A stretch of 64,000 nucleotides of DNA from Brachynemurus nebulosus (GCA_035578155.1 JAPWDM010000001.1:80354925-80418924), one strand, 5' to 3'; shown: positions 48,779-62,530, counted from the stretch's first letter. The notes: generated by a model from the letters alone, not told the origin. Numbers and translations: made by a program.

Positions 48779-50355
48779 ACAAGGAGATGCACCCAGAGTG
48801 ACATTCGGGATTTTGATGAAACTTCGCTGGTGTGTAGAATAGGCAAAAATAAGAGACCCGTATATTTTTTTATCGGCCATGTTCCACGGTTACGGGGTGA
48901 AGCCAGCCCCTAAAGTTGGGGATTCAAATCGTATTCCTTAAGATATCTCGAAAACTATAAGAGATAGAGGAAAACTTTGAATTGACGAAATGTTGCTCTT
49001 TAAAAGACTTATTCACCTGTATAGGTTAAACCAGGGCCGGGTTCATAAGAGGGGCTGGAGGAGTGAAATTGGGGATACATTTTCTTGTACAGCCTGAATG
49101 GCTCAATGTATCAAATACTTGCTGCCATAAATAGAAAGAGCACCAAAAATTAGGGGATACGTGTTTTTGCGTTTTTTCGAAATATGTGTGGTATCCAAGC
49201 CATATAAAGAAGAAAAAAATAGAGTAGATTATATTGCATTATTACTGATTGCAAATACATTTTGCAATAATTTTTTTAATTTTATGTTGATTTTTATCAT
49301 GAAAATGTAAATTTTTATTTTCCGATAATGATTCATATATTTTTCAGTAGTCCAACTTAATTGGTAAATTAGCTATGTGTACATTTGGTTACTCATATTC
49401 GATATTTTTTATACCTATTTCTGCGAAAGTTAAAGTTCTCTGGTGTGCTTGTATTGATGAATGCTCGACAGGAAGCAATAATCTCTTTCGCTCACTGTTC
49501 AGGTGCTTTGTAATAAATTTTGCGATTTGGGAAATGTGGTTGACACCTATAAAACATACAAAAAGAATAAGAAAAATAGTTCGAATGTTGAGAAAGAAAT
49601 AAACCGCGTTTATTTGGTTAAAAACGAATTTGTAAAAAGGTAAAGGTAGTTGTTGAATGGAAGATTGTTGCTTCTTGTTAAAGATTCATTAACTCTTGCA
49701 CACTAGAAAACTTTGGTAGAAATAGGTATAAAAAAAATCGAATACGAGTAATCAAATATTCATATGACTAAATTACCGATTAAGTAAGTACTGAGAAATA
49801 TATGAATCGTTTTTGGAAAGTAAAAATTTACATTTTCATGATGAAAATAAACATAAAAATAAAAAAATATAGAACGTATTTGCAATCAATAATAAAGCAA
49901 TATAATCTACCCTATTTTTTTCTTCCTTATATGGCTTAGATACCACACATATTTCGAAAAAACGTAAAAACACGTGTCCTTTAATTTTTGGTGCTCTTTC
50001 TGTTTATGATGGCAAAAATTGAATTCATTGAATCATTCAGGTTGTACAAGAAAATTTACCCAAATTTTCACCCCTCCAGCCCCTCTTATGAACCCGGCCC
50101 TGGTGTAACCTATACAAGTGAATAGGTCTTTTAAAGAGTAACATTTCGTCAATTCAAGGTTTTCCTCTATCTTCTGTAGTTTTCGAGATATATTAAGAAA
50201 TACGATTTGAACCCCCAACTTTAGGGAATGGTTTCACCCCGTAAACGTGGAAGATAGCCGATAAAATAAACTAAGGGTCCCTTATTTTTGCCTATTGTAC
50301 ACACCAGCGAAGTTTTATCAAAATCCCGAATTTCATTCTGGGTGCATCTCCTTGT
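48779..50355. mobile_element. 1.6-kb palindromic foldback element
   Basis: The left arm starts ACAAGGAGATGCACCCAGAG (48779) and the right arm ends with the complement of ACAAGGAGATGCACCCAGAA (50355). Pairing holds for about 700 bp per arm. Examples are GGGCCGGGTTCATAAGAGGG (about 49034) against its complement at about 50084, and AAATATGTGTGGTAT against its complement near 49940. The arms reach about 49490 and 49650, leaving a loop of about 150 bp. The outer ~200 bp of each arm is a form of repeat G. No transposase is encoded. Confidence 0.85.
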
Positions 50356-50570
50356 AAATGATTAAGTGATAATATATAAATATATAATTATATTTATACA
50401 ACAGTTTTTACTATTTAATTGAACAGATGACATTACAGTTTGACAAAGAATATATGACAGCTCGGCAATAACTGTAGATCACGAAAACACTCGAATGTTA
50501 AATAATTTCAAGTCTTAACTTTGTTATCCCGTTTAGACTATTAGATTTAAAGGATCATTTAAAATAAATC

Positions 50571-50920
50571 AAAAAATTAAAGGATCATTTTTTTTTGCTC
50601 TTAAACTTTTATAATCTTTAACAAAATTTTAAAAAAATTTTCTCAGCTTTTTTCACATTTTTATCAATAACGGTATTTAAATTTATAAAAAAAAGAATTT
50701 CTTAAAAAATTTTCATAATAAAAGTATTTTAAAAATTTTTTGAAAAAACTATAAAAAATTTTTCTTGAAAAATTAAATTTTTTTTTAAATATTTTAAGAA
50801 ATCTTTTTATAAATCTAAATACTGTTATTGATAAAAATCTAAAGCTGAGAAAAAATTTTTTTTTCATTTTGTTAAAGATTATTAAAGTTTAAGAGCAAAA
50901 AAATGATTCTTTAATTTTTT
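50571..50920. repeat. 350-bp AT-rich palindrome
   Basis: AAAAATTAAAGGATCATTTT at the left faces the complement of AAAATGATTCTTTAATTTTT at the right. GCTCTTAAACTTTTATAATC faces GATTATTAAAGTTTAAGAGC. The centre is near 50745. It joins directly onto the dispersed repeat at 50904. Confidence 0.8.
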
Positions 50921-51617
50921 CAAAAGTTCAATCGAATAAAACAAAGAAACGACCGGATGGATTAAGTTGAAACTCTGTGGGGTTTTTGTGGGTTTATTGA
51001 ACCGTAAAAGGCGCACTTAACGTTAATGGTTCGCTAGATATTTTAATTCAGAACTTGATTTCCCAAAAAGCCACTCGTTCTTTCTTGATTTTTCAAATTC
51101 ATGTAAAGTATGAGAAAAAATTTTTTCGACAAAACAATGGATAATACTTGTAGAGAATTTATTCAAGTTTTTAAAACCCATCTTCAATTTTCTGTGCGAT
51201 TATTGGTTGCTGAGATATCGATGGTTAAAGACGAGATTATCCTTTTCCATTCAAAGTCCGATATCTCAGCGAGAAGTGGTCGTATAAAGGTCTAGAAAAA
51301 AGCCAATTAAAGCTCAATGGACAAGTTATCCGGTCTATATGGTGGTTAAGACGAAAAAATTTTTTCTAAGCCCGTGGACCAAAAACAGAAAACGAAAAAA
51401 ATTGAAATTTTTTTCTCAGGGTATTTATTAGGATTAAGCGATACACATTGCTTTGAAAATTTTTTCGTTGCAAGATCTCAAAACTAAAAACTTCCAGCTT
51501 TAACTTGCTTTGTCTCCGATATGACCATTTTTAACAAAGATACAGCCATTTGAAAAATCGCTAAAAATTACAAAAATTACAATTTTTTTTATCCTTTATT
51601 TTTTTCCGCTTAGTGTA
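50904..51617 (+). repeat. ~700-bp dispersed repeat, copy 2
   Basis: Partner of 40385-41083. It begins ATTCTTTAATTTTTTCAAAA and ends CGCTTAGTGTATGTATATTG. Copy 1 lacks the upstream palindrome, so the palindrome may be a separate insertion or a deleted part. Confidence 0.8.
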
Positions 51618-51644
51618 TGTATATTGTATATAGATAGATAAACA

Positions 51645-51732
51645 TTTTTTATTCCTCAGAATCGTATGCTGCGGGTTCTAAAACGGTTCTGTTAAGGCTA
51701 CAAGCCCTTATAAACCTAAAGGGCAGAAATTT

Positions 51733-51737
<5 letters not shown>
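51645..51737 (+). repeat. Module M fragment
   Basis: CTCAGAATCGTATGCTGCGG, then the word ATAAACCTAAAGGGCAGAAA of the ~125-bp units, ending at (TA)n. Confidence 0.6.

Positions 51738-51812
<75 letters not shown>
51738..51812. repeat. (TA)n microsatellite
   Basis: About 75 bp. It is followed by AGGCTGTCCGGAATATAAGT, which looks like the end of some other repeat that I cannot place. Confidence 0.95.
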
Positions 51813-51814
<2 letters not shown>

Positions 51815-52577
51815 CTGTCCGGAATATAAGTCTCCGTACGAAAACAGTGGGTAGATCTCACTTATGTTACTAAAAAAGGCGGCCCTTAAAAATTTTTTTT
51901 TAATCCGGCTCTGACCATTTCATGTTTGTAAGATACTTTTCTGTTTTTAAAAAAACATCTGGAAACGACCTTTTTGAAAACAGCAATAATTGTGTTCATT
52001 TTTTATAAATTGTAAACATTGCGTACAATGTGTTTCAAAAAATTAAACTAAAAATTGAAATATTTTTTATACTTACAATATTAATTATGAATAAATTTCA
52101 AGCAAAAAAGAAACTGTGAACTAATATCTCATATTTTCAGTAATATGTACATTAAAACAGTATATTTTGTAGGAAGCGTTGTAAATTCCGCATTACATAA
52201 AGAGTCGTGCCTTATGTTGTTACGTTCTGCACTTTATTTGTGAGTAATAGGAAATTTACAAGAAATAATATACATTTGGTATTGGTACGAATACAATATA
52301 CATTAAAATCATGACTAACTTGAACCTTATAAAAAATAGCCATTGTAGAATATCTGCAATTATTTGATATTAAAATCGACCAATGACGATGATAACTACA
52401 TTTTTATTTTATCTATCTAACATTAATTTGATTAAAATATATAAAAAAAAAAAGAATTTAACGTATTTAAATAATTTACTTGAAATAATTATTTATCAAA
52501 ATAATAAATTTTGAAACACATTGTAAGGTCCATTATTCACTACTTGACTAACAATGTGCTATGTATGTATAACATTG
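51813..52577. other. AT-rich spacer, nothing recognised
   Basis: No supported gene or repeat apart from the start noted for the preceding tract. Confidence 0.4.
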
Positions 52578-52906
52578 CTGGCGTTCGGGACGAAAATTTT
52601 GTTAACCTAACGGGCCTAACGTTAGCTAACGGAGCTTTCACCGTTACAAACCAGAGGGCTCTGATTCAAAAAATTAATGCACGTTCAATATTTTTTCATG
52701 GTTTTTAACGGTATAGATAGTTAGTTAATTTCTGAAGTACAGCCACATTTGAAAATTATGGAATAAAAATAATCACTCACCATGTAGAAATTGTTGTTTT
52801 AATATATAATGCATTTTAATTTTTCGAATGCGTGCCCTCTGGTTTGTAACGATAAAAGCTCCGTTAGCTAACGTTAAGCTAACAAAATTTTCATCTCAAA
52901 CGCCAG
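52578..52906. mobile_element. 329-bp foldback MITE
   Basis: CTGGCGTTCGGGACGAAAAT at the left faces the complement of ATTTTCATCTCAAACGCCAG at the right. Pairing goes on through AACGTTAGCTAACGGAGCTT and GTTACAAACCAGAGGGC. Arms are about 110 bp. It is non-coding, and flanking duplications are not clear. Confidence 0.8.
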
Positions 52907-54714
52907 AATTATGTCCACTAAGTTGCTATGTAACCTAAATGTCCTTGAAATTATTTTTGTATAGCACACAGAATATCGAACCTGCCTACCATCTCTATCG
53001 TGTAATCGGCAGTGTGCAGTTCTGAGCAAGTTAAGCCCGTTTACATACTCGCTCGTTCTCTAGCAGTGATACACCGTTCTCTTAAAATAAGCAAACCTAA
53101 AATAAGGAAATATTGTAAACAAACACACACACATTCAAACATGTTTATATTAAAAAGTAATAAAAATATTGTCAAAAAAATAAAAAATAACAGTATAAAT
53201 GGTGTGACGAATAATAAAGTGTTCATGAACTTTTTAATCATTTATTCAGAAAAATTAAAAATTTTGCAATTTGTACATTTACTTATGAGTTTGAAATGAA
53301 ATGTTTAAAACGTCCAAAACCCTACAATTGTCTATAATTCTATATAATTATGCATATATAAACATATCCATGATTTGATTATTTAATAGTATCACTGTAT
53401 CAGGTAGTAGGCATACATGCATATAATGCTTGTGAATGTGTTGTTGGGACCGTTGGGACATTATGAAGTGGTGATAAATTAAAATTTAATAGCTTCTTTG
53501 ACATTCACTCCACAATATGTATCTGTACGTATTTACTTTTTGTTCAGTACTTAAACATTAGCAAAGATTATTCTTAAAATGGTCTCATTCGGAACATACA
53601 AACGTATTTTCTTATTAATAATAATAATTGTTATCAATTTATTATATGTATTTATTGTGTACAGTTGTTATTTTAAATAGAAAAAGTTAATTATTTAATG
53701 TATGTAGTTAAGTTACGTACTTATTTTATATAAGTATATAACTAAATAAACTGTATTTTTAATATGACAGGGGTTATTAAGAAAAGAAAACATTTAACGT
53801 GAGAAAATAAACTAGAAATATTTGGAGAACTGGGCATCGCAGCATGTCTTAGCTTTTGGTTACGGTGTATCAGTGACCTAGTAAATATATGTATATGCAT
53901 ATACATAGACATTTAGTTCATCCTGTATATTACGCTTAAAATAGGGAAAGTGACTTGTTTACTATTCCCTATTTTGAGCGGAATCTGTATATACATATTA
54001 CTGTATGTACATATGTACATATTACATACCAAGTGTTAAAGATATGACTTTTATTTTCATTGTTGTATTATAAATTTTTTGTAAATTAAATATATTAATT
54101 TTAGCTTAAATAAATAAGTTGCTTGTAAATAGTGTAGTTTTTGAGTGTAAATATTAGTTGATAATCTGTAAAAAATTAATTTAACTATAAGTTTGTAAAT
54201 AGTGAATTTTGTGTTGAATTGTGAATTTTGTGTTGTTGTATGGAAACTATTTCCAGCATTTATTATTATAATAGCTTAATTTTTATCGAATTTCATGTGA
54301 GTATGGTTCGCGTAAGTAGTTCTGAATAATTTAAATTTTTATTATGTAAGTAGTTTGGTTAATAATATTATAATTATATATATAGATAGTGTAAATAATC
54401 GAAAATACGTAATATCCACGCAAGCAAAAAAGGACCTTTTTATCTACATCCGTGTTTATCTTTGTCTATCATGAAGTTTTTTTTCACTCATTTAAAAACA
54501 TGATTATGTAACTATGTAAATAAATACAAATTGACTTTCCCCCACCTCAATTTCTGGAGGTCTTTTTGGTTTGCGTCCATAATAGTACAATCGCAACAGC
54601 GAGTGGATGAGACCTAAAGAGAAAACCACGTTAAAAAATGCGCCTTTTAATTATACCTCCTTGGTGGTGTGGGAAATAACAAAATCTGAGACATGATCAG
54701 TTACAAGAAATCAT
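52907..54714. other. AT-rich spacer with a short palindrome
   Basis: CGCTTAAAATAGGGAAAGT (53933-53951) faces ACTATTCCCTATTTTGAGCG (53961-53980). No gene is supported. A 95-codon frame at 53012-53299 is low-complexity and unrecognised. Confidence 0.45.
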
Positions 54715-55670
54715 TACCGTCAAACGGGACTATTTGAAATCGGAGGGGCTATTTGAAAAAAACAAAAAAAAAAGATTTAAACCCTTATATCTGTTTGATT
54801 TCTGAACGTATTCATAACGTCAATGCGTCTTTGATAGGGGCTGTTAATGTAGTAGTATTTTAACCAGTACAAACTTGTTCAATTGTTCCATTTCATTTGT
54901 GAAGTATCAGTTGATAACAACATAAAAGTTACAGAATATTATTGCAGTGCAAACTTTCGAATGGCAAATTTAAGTTAAAATATTTATTTGAATGGTAAGT
55001 TGTTCACTAATTATTAGTTTTTCCCTTTTTACTTAGAAGTCACTAAAATTTGTTTATATTCCCGCCTATATATTTTGAAATCCTTCTTCGGAAGTGGGGC
55101 TTTTTGGAATACAAAAAGGGGTTATTTGGAGTTAATTCAAAATTAATTATTATACACTATTAATTAAAAATTTTGTTAATTTTAAAGTTGAATTTATTAT
55201 TATATTATATTATCGTTTAAGTGCGATTCTTAATTAAAGCCATTTGAACTGTTTGAAAAATAATAAATTTAATAATTTTTATGTGCTACTACTTTGTTTC
55301 ATTTTCCTAAAATGATAAGTTTTACATTGAATAGTTAGATGCTGTTTTACTAGGAAATCGTTCCAAATAGCACTTTCTTAACCATAAACGTTCCTTAAAA
55401 TTATTTTGAAAAAAAACTTTTTTTTTAGCCTGTTTTTGGTAACTTTTTTTACCCGATATCAAATAGCCCCTCCCGAAGGTTATTTTCAAGGCACAAAAGA
55501 AAAAAAATATCATTTAATATTTATTAAATTATTCAAAATAAGGATTAAATTAATAACTATTATGTATTATGTGAATTGTTCCTATAGATTGACCCAATTT
55601 ATTAAAATATATTAGAATAGAAGCAAAAATAGATAATATTTTATCTCCCAAATAGTCCCGTTTGGCGGTA
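54715..55670. mobile_element. 956-bp element with CCGTCAAACGGG ends
   Basis: The ends are TACCGTCAAACGGGACTATT (54715) and the complement of AATAGTCCCGTTTGGCGGTA (ending 55670), matching at 19 of 20 positions. AGAAATCATTA occurs at 54706-54716 and 55678-55688, a possible duplication though offset by 7 bp on the right. Inside, the words GGGGCTATTTG and CAAATAGCCCC recur (54749, 55458). No transposase is recognised. Confidence 0.7.
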
Positions 55671-55688
55671 TCCAAATAGAAATCATTA

Positions 55689-56039
55689 CTAAAAGTTATG
55701 AAAAAGTTTTGTCCGATTTTAGCTGTGAGACATTGTATATTTATATGTTTTGTTTGTAATAAATAGTAACTAGAAGTATGTAAACATGTTTGTAAAATTT
55801 TAATGAATTTTAAACAATAAAATTGTTTTGTACCTTTGATAGTAAGAAGGTATTTATGTATAGTTTATTCAGAGCCGTACTTAGGAAAATTTTGAAACAT
55901 CATGTAGTCAGTTAATTTGCGATTTTCTGAAACTGTTAATTCCGAAAAAAATTTCTGTGATTGTAGGTTCTACAGGATGCTATGAGTCACCCCTCAAAAG
56001 GATAAGATTTATTTTTCTGACACCGATACTGATATTGAT
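55689..56039. other. Spacer, nothing recognised
   Basis: Short AT-rich stretch before a long (TA)n tract. Confidence 0.45.
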
Positions 56040-57662
<1,623 letters not shown>

Positions 57663-57853
57663 CCTTGATTTAAAGTACATACTAATTTTCATACACTCAT
57701 TACTACTACTAAGGCACTGGTATGGGGTAATAATGTCACGGTACGTGCTTCTGCAGTTGAACTGTCGTATGAAAGGTTTTTATTATGTTTATTTTTAAAT
57801 TATACAACTGAAATATTATCCATATTAAATTAACGATTACAATAATTCATTAA

Positions 57854-58067
57854 TTTTGAAAGTGAGGCAAGTCCATTTAGTTATAATAAAACCACTATTT
57901 TTTTAGCCAGCACTATAAACACTATTGGATTATAAACTTACATTATCTAATACCACAAAATACAAAAAATATGTCTATTAATACTTACCAATATTTTTAA
58001 ATTTACTAAAACGCAAACACTTAAATATCTCGTAATAACAAAATATGGACTTGCCTCACTTTCAAAA
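57854..58067. mobile_element. 214-bp Harbinger-like MITE
   Basis: The ends are TTTTGAAAGTGAGGCAAGTC (57854) and its exact inverted copy (ending 58067), extending to CCAT. TAA flanks both sides (57851-57853 and 58068-58070). A 3-bp TAA/TTA duplication is typical of PIF/Harbinger elements. The class call is an inference from the duplication only. Confidence 0.75.
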
Positions 58068-58070
58068 TAA

Positions 58071-59639
58071 ACGGCTCATATTTGACACACAAGTTTGACA
58101 TAATTCTGACGAATCATCTTCCTACCAAATTTATGTTATTTATTGTGAATTTTATAGTAATTGTAGATAAAGTATAGCGCGGCTCTTGCGTAACATTTTC
58201 GCTTATATGTAATATGTGACTTATAACCTCAATTACGTAATATACTACTAAATTTGTTACAATTTATCCTGAAAATTATGAAAAATTAGCTACTGAGCAC
58301 GGACCTCTGAAAATGCGTGTCTAGCACACACTTGACGAATTTTTTTCTTTAATTTTAATGTCTGTTACTTTCAAATAAGTCCATGTCTAGTAATATTATA
58401 TAACTGAGCAAATAAATGGTTTCGTTTTATGAAATAGGAAGTATGAGAGAACTAGTAAATGGCTTTACTGTTTCAAATACTTGACTTAAATTATTTTTCT
58501 CAATAAAATAAGTTTCAATGTTTTCATTCGATTTCCGAGAAAAGTAGGTGTTCTTAAAGTACAAAAGAGTAGAGGTGTAAAGCAGAATATAAATTGATTA
58601 TTTTCATAAAACAAGCCGTATCAAATTGCTTCATTAATGCTACTCTACAAAATATTTATACATATATGTACATGGTGAATAATTTAAGAGTTTCCGTTCA
58701 ACTTATTCTTAAAATATTTATCTAACAGCATTTTATACAAAAAATAAACATACAAACGGAGGCCATTTAAGAAAAATATAACCCAACGTTGAAGATATAG
58801 GTACGGTTTCTTTGAATTTTTTTTTTTTACGAAAACGTTTGTTCAAACGCTTCTGAAAATTAAGACTAAAAATTGCATATAATGCCAAAATTTTCAGTAG
58901 TTTGTTACATGATATGGTTTTACCCGTTGCCTAAAATATTAACTAAATGAAATTTTATGAATTTTGTTTTTAGTTTCATTAAAACTTAACTATATGATCA
59001 TATTCGTTATCTGATTTCATTTAAATTAATGCCTCACTTGACAATATCAAACATCACATTCAAAATTCTGTTTTTTATGTACATTTAATGTTTGTAAATT
59101 AACGATTTTTTCACGTAGCTATTATTTCCCGTAGTGACAATACTTTATCAAGTTTTTTTATTTATTTCTTATACTTAAATTTTTTAGATAAATTCGTCTT
59201 TCTATAAATAACCAACTTTTGACTGTCTGAACCAGGCTTAAATATTTAATATTATTAACTAGAAGAGAATAATACCTAATTCTTCTTATTTCCAAGGTAA
59301 TAAATAATTAAATAACAATTATTTTACGTGTGACAAGCAATAGAATTACTAATTGATGTTGCTAATTCAATTATAGTATAATATTGTATCAGTGTTTGTC
59401 TACAGTACCGTAGATTGTAATAAGCACAAGTAAATAACCACGTGTATATGTGTGTGCGTATACGGCGTCACCATGTACATAGATGATACCACTGAGCATT
59501 ATGTATTCCGTAACAGTGTTCAGTGAACGTACAAGTTGCAAGAAAACAGTTAGGAATAGGCAAGTGGCCACATGTAAATGAATGCTATTGTATTAATGCC
59601 ACTTGTTGGATATGTCTTTGCCACCGTTGCATAAGTAAT
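58071..59639. other. AT-rich spacer, nothing recognised
   Basis: No open frame longer than about 60 codons, and no repeat family or RNA gene recognised. Confidence 0.45.
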
Positions 59640-59647
59640 ATGTAGGT

Positions 59648-60202
59648 TAGGGATGGGCGATGTGTATCGATACATCGCAGTATCGATACTTTTTTCGAAT
59701 ATCGAGTCTTCTTATATCGATAATTTTTGTAGTCGATATATCGATACTCGTTATTTTTTACTCGGAACATCGACAATGTGGAAACCTCTGAAGGAATTAA
59801 TCAGAATAAGAATATTGACTCATGCGCAATAATGCTATAGGTTCATTTGTAAGTTTTTCTTTTTTTATTATTTATTTTATCCATGAAAATTATTTTTAAC
59901 TAATTGTTGAAATTTTTCCGACAAACCCATCGATTATCAATAAAAAAAAAGTTTATTTTTTTTCTTATAGATAGTTAATATAATTTAATCATTTAATGTA
60001 TCAAAATAAATTTGATAAAAACATTAAAAAAATCATAATATTAGTAAAATAACATAATTGAGCTTTTATTTCAAAATTACCCGCCCTTTGTTAAATAATC
60101 GATACTATAGACGTTTTTTGAAAACACCGATGTATCGATACTATATTGGAAAACTCGTCGATTCTGTAGAATTGATGTTTTTTTTAGTATCGCCCATCCC
60201 TA
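59648..60202. mobile_element. hAT-type MITE with perfect 8-bp duplication
   Basis: The ends are TAGGGATGGGCGAT (59648) and its exact inverted copy (ending 60202). ATGTAGGT flanks both sides exactly (59640-59647 and 60203-60210), the 8-bp duplication of hAT elements. Subterminal regions are packed with TATCGATAC-type words on both sides. It has no transposase. Confidence 0.9.
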
Positions 60203-60340
60203 ATGTAGGTACATATGTATGTATATATCTATGTAATACCTATGCATGTAATACTATCATCGCTAATTATAAATACAATATCGAATTGTGACATATTTAC
60301 TACTAACCATGTATTACCGTAAACAAACATCATCATCATC

Positions 60341-60372
60341 ATTATTAATAATAATAATAATAATTAATAATA
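60341..60372 (+). repeat. (TAA)n tract, 5' of A relic
   Basis: TAA-rich tract, preceded by CATCATCATCATCATTATTA. It is the insertion site of the element A copy that follows. Confidence 0.85.
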
Positions 60373-61945
60373 AACGCCCTGTAGCTGGGGGCTTCATTCT
60401 GCAGAATTCTTCCACAGTAAGTCCTGCTTGACGTAAAAGGCGACTAAAAGAACAACCCATTAAAATGGAGAATAATAGAAAAAAGCCTCGGAGAAATGCC
60501 GCTGCCGGTAGAGCGGCCGGGCGCATCAGGGTCACCAATGAATGCGACAGCTTAGATCGCGGTGATGATAGACTGGGTTCTAGGCAGACATCTGTTAGCT
60601 GTAAGCTCACACCAAAAGTAGTAGCGGAGAATGACTCCTATAGACTTTATTAGGATCGGTCGATTATTAAAGATATGATCGTAAATCATAATCGACTAGA
60701 TATCACCTTCGTAATGAAAAAAACTAAGACCACCTATCTGATCGATATTGTGGTTTCCAATACACACAACTTACAAAAAACACACGCAGCAAAACTGGAT
60801 AAATACACTGACCTCGCAGCCGAAATAAAACAACAATGGCGAATGGAACATATCCATATTGTTCCAATAGTGCTCAGTGCCACCGGGGTCATTCCACACA
60901 CACTACACATAGCTTGAACCTCTTGGGTCTCCCAAAGTACACATATGTCACTATGCAAAAGGCAGTGATCAGAAACACGTGTCGTATAGTACCGAAGTTC
61001 TTCAGTAATACGAATCCGACTGCGATATGTGAAAGCACAATATCTGCTTCTACTCCATCTGAGCCATCTGCAGTGAGCGAACAACACACTGACATTCATC
61101 TTACAGACACACAACACACTAACACTGAAACACAAACACTTAACACACATACAGATCCAGATTCGTCTGATGGAGAGGGAAGTTCGGCCAACTGCCGCAC
61201 TGTCACTGTTACCGCTCTGGTACACAATCCTCCTCAACTCAATAACACACAAGGTCTGTTTACATGGAACACTGGAAGGAATACAACTATCTCTTTTCTG
61301 CAATCACTTATGGGCAAGTATGTGCATTTTACAGAACTATGCTGTCATTCACTTAGTAGCTACCAATGGGTGTGTTTCAAAAATTGTCATATTGTTGCCG
61401 TTGTGTTGACACGGTATACGTACATCACGTACATTATGTGTGCCACATGCATGTTATGTCTATGCGTATGCAAGACACCCATACACACAACCATCTATCG
61501 CACTACCACACACAACTCCGCGTGCACATATATGTAACACATAGTGGGGATTTTCTATCCTTTGTCGTTACACTGGTTTCAGTAGTATAGAGATACTACC
61601 GTTCGTTCTGTAATATTCTGTGGTCCGTTTACCTCTATACCATCTAAAGGCGCAATTCCAGGAACACCCGATCTGAACCAGAACACATTTAGACCAAAAA
61701 ACGTCAATAGAACGACACATCCGCACACATACACGAACACACACACAAACACAAACAATCATTTTCCTTCCCTCTATCCCTACTACAACCTATCCACTGA
61801 GGACCGAAAACGGACTAGGCTATCACAGCCATCTGTCATTGAGCCAACATCTACGCTCCCACAAAAGTCTCGTCGTACGACCCAGTGTACACCAAAATAG
61901 ACGCATAACACCTCGTTTCAAGCAACAATGACAACAATATAAGGA
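60373..61945 (+). pseudogene. Element A relic with 3.1-kb internal deletion
   Basis: The 5' end matches element A from 21677 (GCCCTGTAGCTGGGGGCTTC) to about 21907. The sequence then jumps at 60602 to the equivalent of 24991, losing the Myb-like part, the whole RT and the CCHC cluster. The endonuclease region (YLIDIVVSNTHNLQ; RPD is changed to RLD) and the C-terminal tail follow. They contain a stop (TAG at 60652) and frameshifts. A ~360-bp insertion lies at 61263-61621. Homology to A ends near 61945, inside the 3' UTR, without the TAA-bordered end. The copy cannot make protein. Confidence 0.88.
61263..61621. mobile_element. Unknown 359-bp insertion in A relic
   Basis: GGTCTGTTTA (61253-61262) and GGTCCGTTTA (61622-61631) flank a segment absent from element A, as an imperfect 10-bp duplication would. 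The segment contains GTACATCACGTACATTATGT and CA-rich words. It has no inverted ends or poly(A) that I can see, and its class is unknown. Confidence 0.6.
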
Positions 61946-62012
61946 GACCTTTGTGAACCTGGCACCCCACTATTACTGAATAAAGTTTTTAATATATAAA
62001 CTGTTAGTAGTT

Positions 62013-62530
62013 CGTGTGTAGTTGTTTGTAGTAACAATATTTCCCTTTGTAGTTCAACTAATTACAGTATAAAATTTTTTTAAAAAATGGCTGCACCCCA
62101 CTTTAATATAAACATTTTTTTTTTAAATTTTCCCTAATTTGGAATCGTTTGTAGTTGTTTGTAGTAGTTTTCATTTCGTTTGTAGTTCAACAGTTTCAGA
62201 GTTACAACAATAAGTATCTTTTGCAACAATTAAATAACGGGTTTTTTGTCATTTATAAACATATTTGAAATTCGCTTTCTCCACCGTTTGTAGTTGTTTA
62301 TAGTAATATTAGCTTCGTTTGTAGTTGAACAATTTCAGAGTTACAACAATAACTATTTTTTCAACAATTAAATAATGGCTCTTCATGTCATTTATAAAGA
62401 TATTTAAAATTCGCTTTTTCCATGAGTTCCAGAAACGTTTGAAGTTGTTTGTAGTAATTTTCAATTCGTTTTAATCGAACAGTTTCAGAGTTACAACAAT
62501 AACTAACAGTTTCAGAGTTACAACAATAAC
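62013..62530 (+). repeat. Minisatellite, units of 134-152 bp
   Basis: Units begin with GTTTGTAGTTGTTTGTAGTA-like words at about 62013, 62147, 62285 and 62437. They continue CAGTTTCAGAGTTACAACAA and CAACAATTAAATAA. The last unit has an extra copy of CAGTTTCAGAGTTACAACAA. Confidence 0.85.

Noticed and set aside
53012..53299. 95-codon frame after CAGTTCTGAGCAAG
   Set aside because: Lys/Asn-rich low-complexity sequence with no domain, typical of chance open frames in AT-rich DNA.
60590..60620. The A-relic junction read as a spliced intron
   Set aside because: The removed segment does not begin with GT and end with AG at any alignment of the junction. Deletion with AA microhomology is simpler.
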